The notes beneath the pieces are model-generated. The model had not been told where the DNA came from. It searched no databases and saw nothing but the letters and a program-made list of their open reading frames with translations. 64,000 bases of DNA from an uncultured Prevotella sp. (GTDB lineage: Bacteria > Bacteroidota > Bacteroidia > Bacteroidales > Bacteroidaceae): positions 1 through 64,000 of the forward strand of contig OMXO01000023.1 of assembly GCA_900315035.1 (NCBI GenBank), in the 5' to 3' direction. Made by a program: the position numbers and the translations under genes. Positions 43,179-52,842 of the stretch are shown piece by piece. Within the stretch, counting starts at the first letter, position 1. Every line of letters starts with the position of its first letter.

Positions 43179-44870
43179 TTATCCACAGAAGAATAGCACA
43201 ATAATCTGTGCCGTGAAAATTCTCAGGAACATTGACAGTGGGTAAACTGTTGAATAGCCAATAGCAGGTGCTTCTTTGGAACAGATGCTGTTAGCATAAG
43301 CCAGAGCAGGGGGATCGGTATAGGTGCCCGCAATCATGCCCGCAATAGTGAAGTAATTGAACTTAAACTTCATACGGGCAATGGGACCAACAATCAGAAT
43401 TGGTATGATGGTAATCAGGAAACCTGTCAGTACATAGAGCAGACCGTCTCCTTCAACTACCGTCTCAAAGAAGTTTGCCCCAGCCTTGATACCTACTGAT
43501 GCCAGGAAAAGCACCAATCCGATCTCTCGTAACATCATATTGGCCGATGTGGTGGTATAAGTTACCAAATGAATCTTATAGCCATAGCGGCCTATGAGGA
43601 TGGCTATGATAAGTGGACCTCCGGCCAAACCCAGTTTTACGGGTACGGGCATGCCTGGAATCACCAAGGGGAATGATCCGAAAATCAGACCGAGGAATAT
43701 GCCCACAAAGATTGTGGCAATGTTGGGCGCGTTCAGTTTCTTTATTGAATTTCCCATCTGGTTAGCTACGCGATCAACTGCATCTTCTGGTCCAACAACC
43801 ATAATCTTGTCACCCACCTGTAAAGGAAGGGCAGCGGAGGCGAAGAGGTCAAGACCATGACGGGTTAATCGGGTGACGTTCACACCATGTACACTTGAGA
43901 AATGCATAGAAGCAAGCGTCTTTCCGTTGATCTTTGGATTGGTAATAAGAATGCGCTTCGAAACCAATGGCTGATCTTGCTGCTCGAAATCGATGTCGAG
44001 TTTCGGCCCTATAAATGCCATGATAGCTTCCTGATCAGCTTCTGCACACACAATCAGCATTTGGTCACCTACATGGAATACTGTATCGCGATTAGGGATG
44101 CACAACTCTCCTTGGTGGACGAGTCTTGAAACCACAAAGTCACGGTTTAAAAAGTCATGAACTTGTAACAGCGACTTCCCTTCCAGATATTTGTTGGTCA
44201 CCTCCAAATGCATCTTATAAGGTTTCTTGTTCGTCTTGGTGCCTTCCATGCTTTCCAGTTCAGCCTCTTCTTGCTCCAGTTTCACTTTACACATGTACCT
44301 TATTAATATAGTAGCGCCGATAATTCCCAGTACACCAAGTGGATAAGCACAAGCATAAGCCGATGCAATCTGCGGAGCACCATTGGGGAATACCGTTGTC
44401 AGTGCCTCGTTCGCAGCACCAAGACCTGGGGTGTTAGTAACTGCGCCGTAGAGCGTACCAACCATCATTGGTAGGTTCGTTACGATACTTGTGTCGAAGA
44501 AGATGTAATAGCAGGCAAACATCACCAGAATGTTCAGCAAGATAGCACTTGCTGCCAGCCCGTTCAACTTGATGCCTGCTGTGCCAAAACTCTCAAAGAA
44601 ACCTGGTCCCACTTGCATACCGATCATGAACACGAAAAGAATCAGTCCGAAATCTTGTACGAAAGTAAGGATTGGTGTTGGGGCAGTAAATCCGATATGC
44701 CCGGCAAGAATACCAGCAAAAAGTACGAAGGTTACGCCAAGAGAGATGCCGAAGACCTTAATTTTACCGAGATAGACACCTATAGCGATGACAATTGCAT
44801 AGAGTAACGTGATATGCGCTACCGAATCAGTTGTCAGGAATAGGTCTTTTAACCATTGAAATGACTCCAT
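43179..44870 (-). CDS. AspT/YidE/YbjL-family membrane transporter with two RCK_C domains
   Basis: The frame opens at 44912, but the Met at 44868-44870 ([11 protein letters not shown]) suits better, giving about 563 residues. Two blocks of hydrophobic helices flank a soluble centre (about 200-375) with two TrkA-C/RCK_C modules ([15 protein letters not shown]...[22 protein letters not shown]...VGDKIMVVG). AspT homologues exchange aspartate for alanine; substrate here is unknown. A -7 box TAACTTTG (44910-44917) lies upstream, divergent from mutA. Confidence 0.88.
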   Translation of the reverse strand: MESFQWLKDLFLTTDSVAHITLLYAIVIAIGVYLGKIKVFGISLGVTFVLFAGILAGHIGFTAPTPILTFVQDFGLILFVFMIGMQVGPGFFESFGTAGIKLNGLAASAILLNILVMFACYYIFFDTSIVTNLPMMVGTLYGAVTNTPGLGAANEALTTVFPNGAPQIASAYACAYPLGVLGIIGATILIRYMCKVKLEQEEAELESMEGTKTNKKPYKMHLEVTNKYLEGKSLLQVHDFLNRDFVVSRLVHQGELCIPNRDTVFHVGDQMLIVCAEADQEAIMAFIGPKLDIDFEQQDQPLVSKRILITNPKINGKTLASMHFSSVHGVNVTRLTRHGLDLFASAALPLQVGDKIMVVGPEDAVDRVANQMGNSIKKLNAPNIATIFVGIFLGLIFGSFPLVIPGMPVPVKLGLAGGPLIIAILIGRYGYKIHLVTYTTTSANMMLREIGLVLFLASVGIKAGANFFETVVEGDGLLYVLTGFLITIIPILIVGPIARMKFKFNYFTIAGMIAGTYTDPPALAYANSICSKEAPAIGYSTVYPLSMFLRIFTAQIIVLFFCG

Positions 44871-45082
44871 AATCTTTACTAACTTTTCCTTTCTCTCATT
44901 TTTACGCTGCAAAGTTACTCAAAAATTGCGCATTATTAGCATTTCTGTGCATTTAATTTTGAATAAAAAGTGATTTTTTATTTCTTTCACAATTCAAACG
45001 GCCGATTTGGGCAAAAAGTTTGTATCTTTGTCGGCTGTTAAGTGAAACTTAAAACAAACTTATATAATAATTTAACGCAATT

Positions 45083-46936
45083 ATGGCAGACAAAGAAAAA
45101 CTCTTTACCGAGTTTACTGCGCCAACCACCCAAGAGTGGCTTGACAAAATCGAAGTGGACCTGAAAGGTGCCGACTTTCAAAAACGCTTGGTATGGAGAA
45201 CCAATGAAGGTTTTAATGTACAGCCCTTCTATCGCCGTGAAGATCTGGCGAATCTGAAAACTCCCGATGCTCTTCCTGGAGAGTTCCCGTACGTACGTGG
45301 TAATAAGAAGGACTCAAATGTATGGTATGTTCGGCAGAACATATTGGTAGATGATCCTAAAGAAGCTAACAAGAAGGCGCTTGATATCCTTAACAAGGGT
45401 ATCGACTCTCTTGGGTTTAAGCTCCCGGGAAAGTTGGTCTCAAAGGATACTGTAGAGGCTTTGCTTGACAATATCTTCTGTGATATCGTTGAAGTGAATT
45501 TCTGTACATGTCCGCGCCATTCTGTTGAATTGGCTCAGATTCTTGTTGAATATTTCAGCAAAAAGGGCTATGACAAGGAAAAGGTGGTAGGCTCTATTGA
45601 GTGGGATCCTATGCAAAAGCTGGTGATGAAGGGTAAGGATGTGACTCCAGTCTTAGCGATTGCTCCTCAGTTAGTAGAGGCTCTGAAAGATTATCCAAAT
45701 TTCCGTTGTGTTGCTGTCAATTCTAATGCCTTGAATAATGCAGGTGCTTATATCGTCCAGGAGTTGGGCTATGCTCTAGCATGGGGTAATGAGTATCTTC
45801 AGCAGCTCACGGATGCAGGTGTGGATGTGGATCTCGCAGCTAAGAGCATCAAGTTCAATATGGGCGTTAGCGAGAACTACTTCATGGAGATTGCTAAGTT
45901 CCGTGCTGCCCGTTTACTCTGGGCTCAGATTGTTAAGCAGTACGAGCCTAAGTCAGATTGTGCCTGCAAGATGATTGTCAATGCAACAACCTCTACATAT
46001 AATCAGACGCTGTTTGATTCTTATGTGAATCTACTTCGTTCTCAGACAGAAGCTATGAGTGCTGCTTTGGGTAGTGTTCATTCGATGGTGGTTACGCCGT
46101 TTGATGCGCCTTATGAAGAGGCAACCGATTTCTCAGAGCGCATCGCCCGCAACCAGCAGTTGCTGATTAAGGAGGAAAGCCATTTCGATCGCATTGTCGA
46201 TCCATCTGCCGGTTCTTACTATATTGAGCACCTTACTGATGCGCTGGCTACTGAGGCTTGGAAGATATTCCTGAAGGTAGAAGAGGAGGGAGGCTTCCTC
46301 GCTGCTGTTAAGGCAGGAACTATCCAGGATGATATCAACGCCACCAATGTGAAGCGTCATGGCGATGCTGCCAAGCGTAAGGAGTTCTTGCTGGGTACTA
46401 ACCAGTTCCCTAACTTCACAGAGAAGAGCGAGGGCAAGAAAGCTAAGGCTTGTGGCTGCTGTTGCGGTCATGCAGATGAAGAGGAGCATCCCTTCAAGGC
46501 TATCTCTTCAACCCGTTTGGCTGCAGACTTCGAGGATCTCCGCATCCACACCGAGGAGACCAAGGTTCCTACCGCTTTCATGCTGACAATAGGTAATCTT
46601 GCTATGCGTCAGGCTCGTGCACAGTTCTCTTGCAATTTCCTGGCATGTGCAGGTTATAAGGTTATTGACAACCTAGGTTTCAAAACTGTTGAAGAGGGTG
46701 TAGATGCAGCGCTCGAGGCTAAAGCAGACATTGTTGTTATCTGTTCTTCGGATGATGAGTATGCTGAGTACGCTATCCCTGCTTTCAAGTATTTGAATGG
46801 CCGTGCGATGTTCGTCGTAGCTGGTGCTCCAGCTTGTATGGAGGACCTGAAGGCTGCTGGTATTGAGAACTATATTCACGTAAAATGCAACGTTCTTGAG
46901 ACTTTGAAAGAATATAATCAGAAACTTGGTATTTAA
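45083..46936 (+). CDS. mutA: Methylmalonyl-CoA mutase small subunit
   Basis: 617-residue non-catalytic partner of the B12-dependent mutase in the succinate-to-propionate route. The TIM-barrel part (about 50-430: GSIEWDPMQKLVMKG, NMGVSENYFMEIAKFRAARLLW, RIVDPSAGSYYIEHLT) and the C-terminal B12-like domain without the cobalt-binding DxHxxG motif fit the beta subunit. An unusual Cys/His-rich patch, ACGCCCGHADEEEH, sits at about 456-468 between the domains. A -7 box TATCTTTG lies at 45023-45030. The leader of about 55 nt is too short for a cobalamin riboswitch. Confidence 0.95.
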   Translation: MADKEKLFTEFTAPTTQEWLDKIEVDLKGADFQKRLVWRTNEGFNVQPFYRREDLANLKTPDALPGEFPYVRGNKKDSNVWYVRQNILVDDPKEANKKALDILNKGIDSLGFKLPGKLVSKDTVEALLDNIFCDIVEVNFCTCPRHSVELAQILVEYFSKKGYDKEKVVGSIEWDPMQKLVMKGKDVTPVLAIAPQLVEALKDYPNFRCVAVNSNALNNAGAYIVQELGYALAWGNEYLQQLTDAGVDVDLAAKSIKFNMGVSENYFMEIAKFRAARLLWAQIVKQYEPKSDCACKMIVNATTSTYNQTLFDSYVNLLRSQTEAMSAALGSVHSMVVTPFDAPYEEATDFSERIARNQQLLIKEESHFDRIVDPSAGSYYIEHLTDALATEAWKIFLKVEEEGGFLAAVKAGTIQDDINATNVKRHGDAAKRKEFLLGTNQFPNFTEKSEGKKAKACGCCCGHADEEEHPFKAISSTRLAADFEDLRIHTEETKVPTAFMLTIGNLAMRQARAQFSCNFLACAGYKVIDNLGFKTVEEGVDAALEAKADIVVICSSDDEYAEYAIPAFKYLNGRAMFVVAGAPACMEDLKAAGIENYIHVKCNVLETLKEYNQKLGI

Positions 46937-46955
46937 ATGATAGGAGACTTGAATT

Positions 46956-49031
46956 ATGCGTAAACAATTTAAAGATATTGATATCTATGCAGGCATCAAG
47001 GCTCAAGATGGTGCCAAGTGGATTAAAGACAATGGAATGAGGTTAGACCCGTTTATACAAAAGAAGACCTGGAAGGTATGGAACACCTCGACTTCACAGC
47101 AGGTATTCCTCCTTATCTGCGTGGTCCGTATTCGATGATGTATCCCTTCCGCCCGTGGACTATCCGTCAGTATGCCGGATTCTCTACCGCTGAAGAGTCG
47201 AATGCATTCTATCGCCGTAATTTGGCTTCTGGTCAGAAGGGCCTTTCTGTAGCCTTTGATTTGCCTACTCATCGTGGTTACGACCCGGATAATGCTCGTG
47301 TAGTAGGTGATGTGGGTAAGGCCGGCGTATCTATCTGTAACGAGGAAAACATGAAGGTGCTCTTCTCTGGCATCCCCTTGAACAAGATGTCCGTCTCTAT
47401 GACAATGAACGGTGCCGTATTGCCTATCTTGGCATTCTACATCGTAGCAGGTCTGGAGCAGGGCGCTCAGCTCGAGGAAATGGCGGGAACTATCCAGAAC
47501 GATATCCTTAAGGAGTTCATGGTGCGTAACACCTATATTTATCCTCCTGCTTTCTCGATGAAGATTATTGCAGATATCTTCGAGTATACCTCACAGAAGA
47601 TGCCAAAGTTCAACTCTATCTCTATCTCAGGCTATCACATGCAGGAGGCTGGTGCTACTGCAGATATTGAGTTGGCTTACACTTTGGCTGATGGTATGGA
47701 TTACCTGCGCACAGGCGTAAATGCCGGCATTGATGTAGATGCTTTCGCTCCTCGTCTGAGCTTCTTCTGGGCCATCGGCATGAACCACTTCATGGAGATT
47801 GCCAAGATGCGTGCTGGTCGTCTGTTGTGGGCTAAGATTGTGAAGAGCTTTGGTGCCAAGAATCCTAAGTCGCTGGCACTCCGTACTCACTCACAAACTT
47901 CTGGTTGGTCACTCACGGAGCAGGATCCTTTCAACAATGTTGGTCGTACCTGTATCGAGGCTATGGCTGCTGTGCTGGGTCATACTCAGTCATTGCATAC
48001 CAATGCTCTTGATGAGGCTATTGCTCTTCCTACCGATTTCTCGGCTCGTATCGCTCGTAATACCCAGATTTATATTCAGAACGAAACAAAGGTGTGCAAG
48101 CAGATTGACCCATGGGCAGGCTCTTACTATGTGGAGACGCTGACCAACGAACTGGTTCACAAGGCTTGGGAGCATATCCAGGAGATTGAGAAGCTGGGTG
48201 GTATGGCTAAGGCTATTGAGACTGGTCTTCCCAAGATGCGTATCGAGGAGGCTGCAGCCCGTACTCAGGCTCGTATTGATAGTGGTGTGCAGACCATCGT
48301 AGGTACCAATAAGTATCGCCTGGAGCATGAGGATCCTATTGATATCCTCGAGGTGGATAATACAGCAGTTCGTAAGCAGCAGGAGGAGAGCCTGGCTCAG
48401 GTTCGTGCTTCTCGCGATGAGGCTGCTTGTCAGGCAGCACTCAAGGCTATTACCGATTGTGTGCGTGAGTTTAACGAGGGCAAGAAGAGCGAGAACAACC
48501 TGCTCGATCTCGCTGTTAAGGCTGCTCAGTTGCGATGCACATTGGGTGAGATTTCAGATGCCTGCGAAGAGATTGTAGGCCGTTATAAAGCAGTAATCAG
48601 AACAATTTCAGGCGTGTATAGTTCAGAATCAAAGAACGATAGCGACTTCGAGTTGGCTTGCAAGCTGACTGATTGGTCACGACCGTGGTGCAAAGGTCGT
48701 TGCTACGGGTTATGCCGACTGTGGTTTCGATGTCGATATGGGACCATTGTTCCAGACTCCAGAAGAGGCAGCCCGTGAGGCTGTCGAGAACGATGTTCAT
48801 TGTGTAGGTTGTTCTTCACTCGCAGCTGGTCACAAGACTCTTATTCCGCAACTTATTGAGGAACTCAAGAAACTGGGTCGTGATGATATTATGGTGATTG
48901 CAGGTGGTGTGATTCCCGCACAGGACTATGACTTCCTCTATAAGGCTGGTGTCGCAGCTATCTTTGGTCCAGGTACTTCTGTGGCTAAGGCCGCTGTCGA
49001 GATGATGAAGATATTGCTCGATAAAGAGTAA
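46956..49031 (+). pseudogene. mutB: Methylmalonyl-CoA mutase large subunit, broken by two frame-changing deletions
   Basis: Three collinear frames make up one B12-dependent mutase: MRKQFKDIDIYAGIKAQ... (from 46956), [20 protein letters not shown]... (about 47042-48673), and [17 protein letters not shown]... to the stop (48675-49031). The GHDRGAKVV piece holds the cobalt-ligand His. At 47030-47047 about ten residues are missing between IKDNG and [10 protein letters not shown], with a frame change. At about 48671-48675 roughly eighteen residues before GHDRG are missing, with another. The rest is highly typical of the family. Both breaks are deletions, so they may be real inactivation or assembly errors. 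19 bp after mutA. Confidence 0.85.
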
Positions 49032-49040
49032 ACAAAAAGA

Positions 49041-50087
49041 ATGAGAAGAATTGAAGTGTTAATTATCGGAGCCGGCCCTGCCGGCTCCGTGTGTGGAAGC
49101 CTGTTGATAAAGAATGGGGTAGAGTGTGCCATTGTCGATCACGCTACATTCCCTCGTGATAAAGTGTGTGGTGGTGGACTTACTGTAAAGGCTTGGCGCC
49201 TGCTCGATATGCTGTTGCCAGGTATTAAGTATGATTATCGTCCCATCTATCGCATGCGTTGCCAGTTTGAGAATGATCCTGTCTGCGAGTTCCGTTCTGA
49301 GTTCGAGATTCGCATGACACGTCGTGACGAGTTCGACAATACCCTGGTAGAGTACTATAAGCAATTAGGGGGTGAACTTATCAAAGGCTCTTTTGCCCGT
49401 TTTGAGCAGGAGGCCGATGGTCGCATATTAGTTACCCTTAAGTCTGGCGAACAGTTCTCTTGTCGCTACCTGGTAGCCGCAGATGGTGCCAATAGCCTGA
49501 TCCGTCGTCAGATGCATGGTGCACCAAAGTTGCATGCTCTTTTTCTCGAACAGTATAACGAGGGTGAGACCGACGACGATGTATTCGTCCATTTCTCCAA
49601 CAACTATAAGCCAGGTGTGTTCTATAAGTTTTCAAGTAAGGGACGTGATATGTATGGCTTTGCTTCTTTAGAGTCCAACGAGGATTTTCCCCGTCATGCA
49701 GAGACTTTCCATAAGACACTTTCCAAATTTGGTATTCCTTTAGGTCATACCCGTGGGGCATTTATTCCTCTGAATACTGTTAAGAGTACTGTCCCTAATG
49801 TTATCCTCATTGGTGATGCTGGAGGTTTTGCGAATAAACTGACGGGTGAGGGGCTTTATGACGCTTTTAAGACTGCTGCCAATGCCCAGCGTGCTATTGT
49901 TGAAGGAAAGCCCTTCGAGGAGACTAATAGCGAAGAATTCACCAAGATGGAACATCAGGTTAATGTCTTCAAATTCTTCTTCAGCCCCTTTGGCTGGCGA
50001 CTCATTCGCTTCTGCATGCGTTATCCTAAAGTTATTAAATGGCTTTTTGATGCAAAAATGAAGCGCGAGACATTTAGGGTAAAATAG
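49041..50087 (+). CDS. Geranylgeranyl-reductase-family FAD oxidoreductase
   Basis: 348-residue flavoprotein. The FAD Rossmann motif LIIGAGPAGSVCGSLL opens the protein. PRDKVCGGGLTVKAW is the family substrate-site Cys-Gly motif, YLVAADGANSLIRRQM and NVILIGDAGGFANKLTGEG complete the FAD site. Members saturate isoprenoid chains or hydroxylate/oxidise lipophilic substrates; the substrate here is unknown. It begins 9 bp after mutB and ends at a strong terminator, so it shares the mut transcript. Confidence 0.9.
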   Translation: MRRIEVLIIGAGPAGSVCGSLLIKNGVECAIVDHATFPRDKVCGGGLTVKAWRLLDMLLPGIKYDYRPIYRMRCQFENDPVCEFRSEFEIRMTRRDEFDNTLVEYYKQLGGELIKGSFARFEQEADGRILVTLKSGEQFSCRYLVAADGANSLIRRQMHGAPKLHALFLEQYNEGETDDDVFVHFSNNYKPGVFYKFSSKGRDMYGFASLESNEDFPRHAETFHKTLSKFGIPLGHTRGAFIPLNTVKSTVPNVILIGDAGGFANKLTGEGLYDAFKTAANAQRAIVEGKPFEETNSEEFTKMEHQVNVFKFFFSPFGWRLIRFCMRYPKVIKWLFDAKMKRETFRVK

Positions 50088-50108
50088 CATGAGTTTACTA
50101 TAAAGAAT

Positions 50109-50142
50109 GAATCCCAGCCATCACGGCTGGGATTCTTGTTTT
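50109..50142 (+). terminator. Terminator of the mutAB-flavoprotein operon
   Basis: GAATCCCAGCC-ATCAC-GGCTGGGATTC, an 11-bp perfect stem, followed by TTGTTTT. It stands 22 bp past the flavoprotein stop codon. Confidence 0.92.
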
Positions 50143-50208
50143 ACCCTGTTTACTTTCTTTTTAACCTTTTTACTTAAATACCTTCTCTCAATTTAGTATT
50201 CTTAGTAT

Positions 50209-50454
50209 TTAGGATTGGAAGGAGTCACGCTCATCAGGCTTATAAGCCTTGTTGTCTTCCTTCATATATATCTGCAGGTCACTAAAATAACCCGTTTCTT
50301 GAATCTTCTTCAGATTGGCAGTTGCCTCTTCTTCTTTCAGATACTCCTTAGCAGTTGCCAAGTGATTGGTAAACTCAAGTTTCTTATTCTCAGTGTCGAG
50401 CACAGAGATCCATTCATCCTTCAGACGATCTCCGATTACGAATTTCTTACTCAT
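50209..50454 (-). CDS. Small charged cytoplasmic protein of unknown function
   Basis: 81 residues, highly charged and helical (KEYLKEEEATANLKKIQE), with no signal peptide or membrane segment. It begins MSKKFVIGDRLKDEWISVLD. A -7 box TATCTTTG (50493-50500) lies about 40 bp upstream on the minus strand, which supports expression. I do not recognise the family. It stands alone between two terminators. Confidence 0.65.
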   Translation of the reverse strand: MSKKFVIGDRLKDEWISVLDTENKKLEFTNHLATAKEYLKEEEATANLKKIQETGYFSDLQIYMKEDNKAYKPDERDSFQS

Positions 50455-50591
50455 AGTTGTCTATCTTTTTAAAGTATGTTTATTCCTGTGTGCAAAGATA
50501 CACACTTTTCTCTAACCTTGTACGTTTTTTCTTGCAAAATATTGTGAAAACGTTTGAGTTATAACAGATTTTAATGGTTAACGTACAAAGA

Positions 50592-50616
50592 AAGCAGGGT
50601 CTTTTGAACCCTGCTT
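50592..50616 (-). terminator. Terminator downstream of pgk
   Basis: AAGCAGGGT-CTTTTGA-ACCCTGCTT, a 9-bp stem, followed on the minus strand by TTCTTTG. It lies about 65 bp past the pgk stop codon and ahead of the 81-residue gene's promoter region. Confidence 0.75.
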
Positions 50617-50678
50617 ACTTATAATGCTATTTGGTGAATGGTTAATTCACTTTCGAGAATAATAATATTCAATCTTGA

Positions 50679-51983
50679 TTATTCGCCTTTAATGGCTGCA
50701 ACACCGGGGAGAACCTTACCCTCGATGGCTTCGAGCAGCGCGCCACCACCAGTAGAGATGTAAGATACCTTGTCTGCCAAACCGAACTTGTTCACGCAAG
50801 CTACAGAGTCACCACCACCAATCAGTGAGAATGCCCCCTCTGCAGTAGCCTTTGCGATAGCCTCGCCGATAGCACGTGAACCAGCAGTGAAGTCGTCGCA
50901 TTCGAATACACCAGCAGGACCGTTCCACAGAATGGTCTTTGCACCAGCGATAGCTTTACGGAAATCCTCCTGAGAAGCAGGACCGGCATCAACACCCTCG
51001 AAACCTGCAGGAACATTGTTGGCAGGGCAGGTGATAATCTCAGAACCAGGCTTTACGGTCATTGTATCGAAATCAAGACCGTTGGTTGCTGTGCAGTCGC
51101 TACCCAGAACCAACTCAACACCGTTCTTCTTAGCCAGTTCCTCAACACCGAGAGCTACGTCCAGCTTGTCGAGCTCAACAATAGAGTTTCCAATCTCACC
51201 ATTGTGAGCCTTGGCGAAGGTGTAGGTCATACCACCGCAGAGGATGAGCTTGTCAACCTTACCGAGCAGGTTCTCAATGATACCAATCTTAGAAGAAACC
51301 TTAGAACCACCCATGATGGCAACGAAAGGACGCTTGATGTTAGAGAGAACGGCGTCAACAGCCTGAACCTCTTTCTCCATCAGCAGACCGAGCATCTTGT
51401 TGTCAGCGTCGAAGTAGTCGTAACAGCAGTAGAAGCGTGCTTGCGGTGAGCTGTACCGAAGGCATCCATTACGTAGCAGTCAGCGTAAGAAGCAAGAGTC
51501 TTAGCAAACTCCTTCTGGCTGGCCTTCATAGCCTTCTTAGCCTCGTCGTATGCAGGAGGCTTTCATGGCCTTCTTGGCTTCGTCATAAGCGGGATCAGCC
51601 TTGTCGATGCCAACGGGTTTGCCTTCCTCCTCAGGATAGAAGCGGAGGTTTTCAAGCAGCAGAGCCTCACCCATCTTCAGAGCCTTGGCAGCATCCTGAG
51701 CCTTGGCGCAGTCGGGGGCAAAAGCAACGGGAACTCCAAGTGCCTTCTCAACAGCGGCACGAATCTGACCCAGTGATTTCTTCATGTCAACCTTACCTTT
51801 AGGCTTACCCATGTGCGACATGATGATGGTTGCACCACCGTCGGCCAGAATCTTCTTCAGAGTGGGCAGTGCACCGCGGATACGGGTGTCGTCAGTGATG
51901 TTTCCGTTCTCGTCTAGGGGTACGTTGAAGTCTACACGTACGATTGCCTTCTTACCGGCAAAGTTGAATTCGTTAATTGTCAT
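50679..51983 (-). pseudogene. pgk: Phosphoglycerate kinase, frame broken at two places
   Basis: The N-terminal piece starts at ATG 51981-51983 ([20 protein letters not shown]...) and runs to a premature stop near 51537. The C-terminal piece (50679-51395 as an open frame) begins within [17 protein letters not shown] and contains the nucleotide site ([13 protein letters not shown]). Between them a 36-nt segment is present twice (51518-51553 and 51555-51590), offset by one base. Near 51417-51426 four bases are missing from the expected ASTAVIADYFD coding. All parts of a normal 418-residue enzyme are otherwise present. Because this glycolytic enzyme is normally essential, an assembly error is more likely than a true pseudogene. 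A -7 box TAACTTTG lies at 52031-52038. Confidence 0.9.
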
Positions 51984-52161
51984 AATTGTATTATTATTAA
52001 TAATGTGAGAAATGTCTTTAAAAGCGATTGCAAAGTTACTGATTTTCATTGAACATTAAACATTGTACATTGAACATTTATATTTTTTTTGCGTAGATAG
52101 ACAAATAATGTAAGGCGGAGTTGGCAAAAACTCAGCATTTATGTGTAACTTTGCAGCCGAC

Positions 52162-52818
52162 ATGAAGAAAGATACGGTTTTGATATTGAGTGGCGGACTG
52201 GATTCGGTGACGTTGCTCTATGACCAACAAGAGAGAATTGCGTTGGCCGTCACGTTTGATTATGGCAGTAACCATAATGCGAAGGAAATCCCTTTTGCCC
52301 GTCTTCACTGTGAACGGTTGGGTATCAGGCATATCGTCATTCCTTTGGAGTTTATGGCAAAGTATTTCAAGAGTTCATTGCTCGAAGGGGCAGAGGCCAT
52401 TCCTGAGGGAAGCTATGCTGATGACAATATGAAATCGACTGTGGTGCCTTTCCGCAATGGCATTATGCTCTCGATAGCGGTAGGTATAGCTGAAAGCAAT
52501 GAATTGAAGTATGTGATGATGGCCAATCATGGAGGCGACCATACCATCTATCCTGACTGCAGACCGCAGTTTGTTTCTGCATTCGATGAGGCTGCAAAGG
52601 CAGGGACTTATGTGAACGTTGGACTGTTGTCACCGTTTACAAACTGGACAAAGGCGGATATTGCACGTCGAGGCAAGGAATTAGGCATCAACTATGCCGA
52701 AACATGGTCGTGCTATAAGGGTGGAGAAAAGCATTGCGGCAAGTGCGGTACCTGCGTGGAGCGCAAGGAGGCATTGACTGAGGCAGGGATTGAGGATCCT
52801 ACGGTTTACGAGGAATGA
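52162..52818 (+). CDS. queC: 7-cyano-7-deazaguanine synthase
   Basis: Converts 7-carboxy-7-deazaguanine to preQ0 for queuosine. The PP-loop VLILSGGLDSVTLLYD opens the protein, and the C-terminal zinc site C-YKGGEKH-CGKCGTC is intact. The open frame begins at 52141, but that ATG overlaps a -7 box TAACTTTG (52146-52153), so ATG 52162 is the start (218 residues). The leader is then under 10 nt, so no preQ1 riboswitch fits. Confidence 0.95.
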   Translation: MKKDTVLILSGGLDSVTLLYDQQERIALAVTFDYGSNHNAKEIPFARLHCERLGIRHIVIPLEFMAKYFKSSLLEGAEAIPEGSYADDNMKSTVVPFRNGIMLSIAVGIAESNELKYVMMANHGGDHTIYPDCRPQFVSAFDEAAKAGTYVNVGLLSPFTNWTKADIARRGKELGINYAETWSCYKGGEKHCGKCGTCVERKEALTEAGIEDPTVYEE

Positions 52819-52842
52819 TTTCATGCCTGGGCTCAGTGAATG

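Noticed and set aside
44913..45082. Cobalamin riboswitch before mutA
   Set aside because: The predicted leader after the -7 box at 45023-45030 is about 50 nt, far too short, and no B12-box-like sequence is visible.
52081..52161. preQ1 or preQ0 riboswitch before queC
   Set aside because: The -7 box ends at 52153 and the ATG is at 52162, leaving essentially no leader RNA.
52141..52161. Longer queC start at 52141
   Set aside because: That ATG overlaps the promoter -7 box TAACTTTG; the PP-loop protein starts naturally at 52162.
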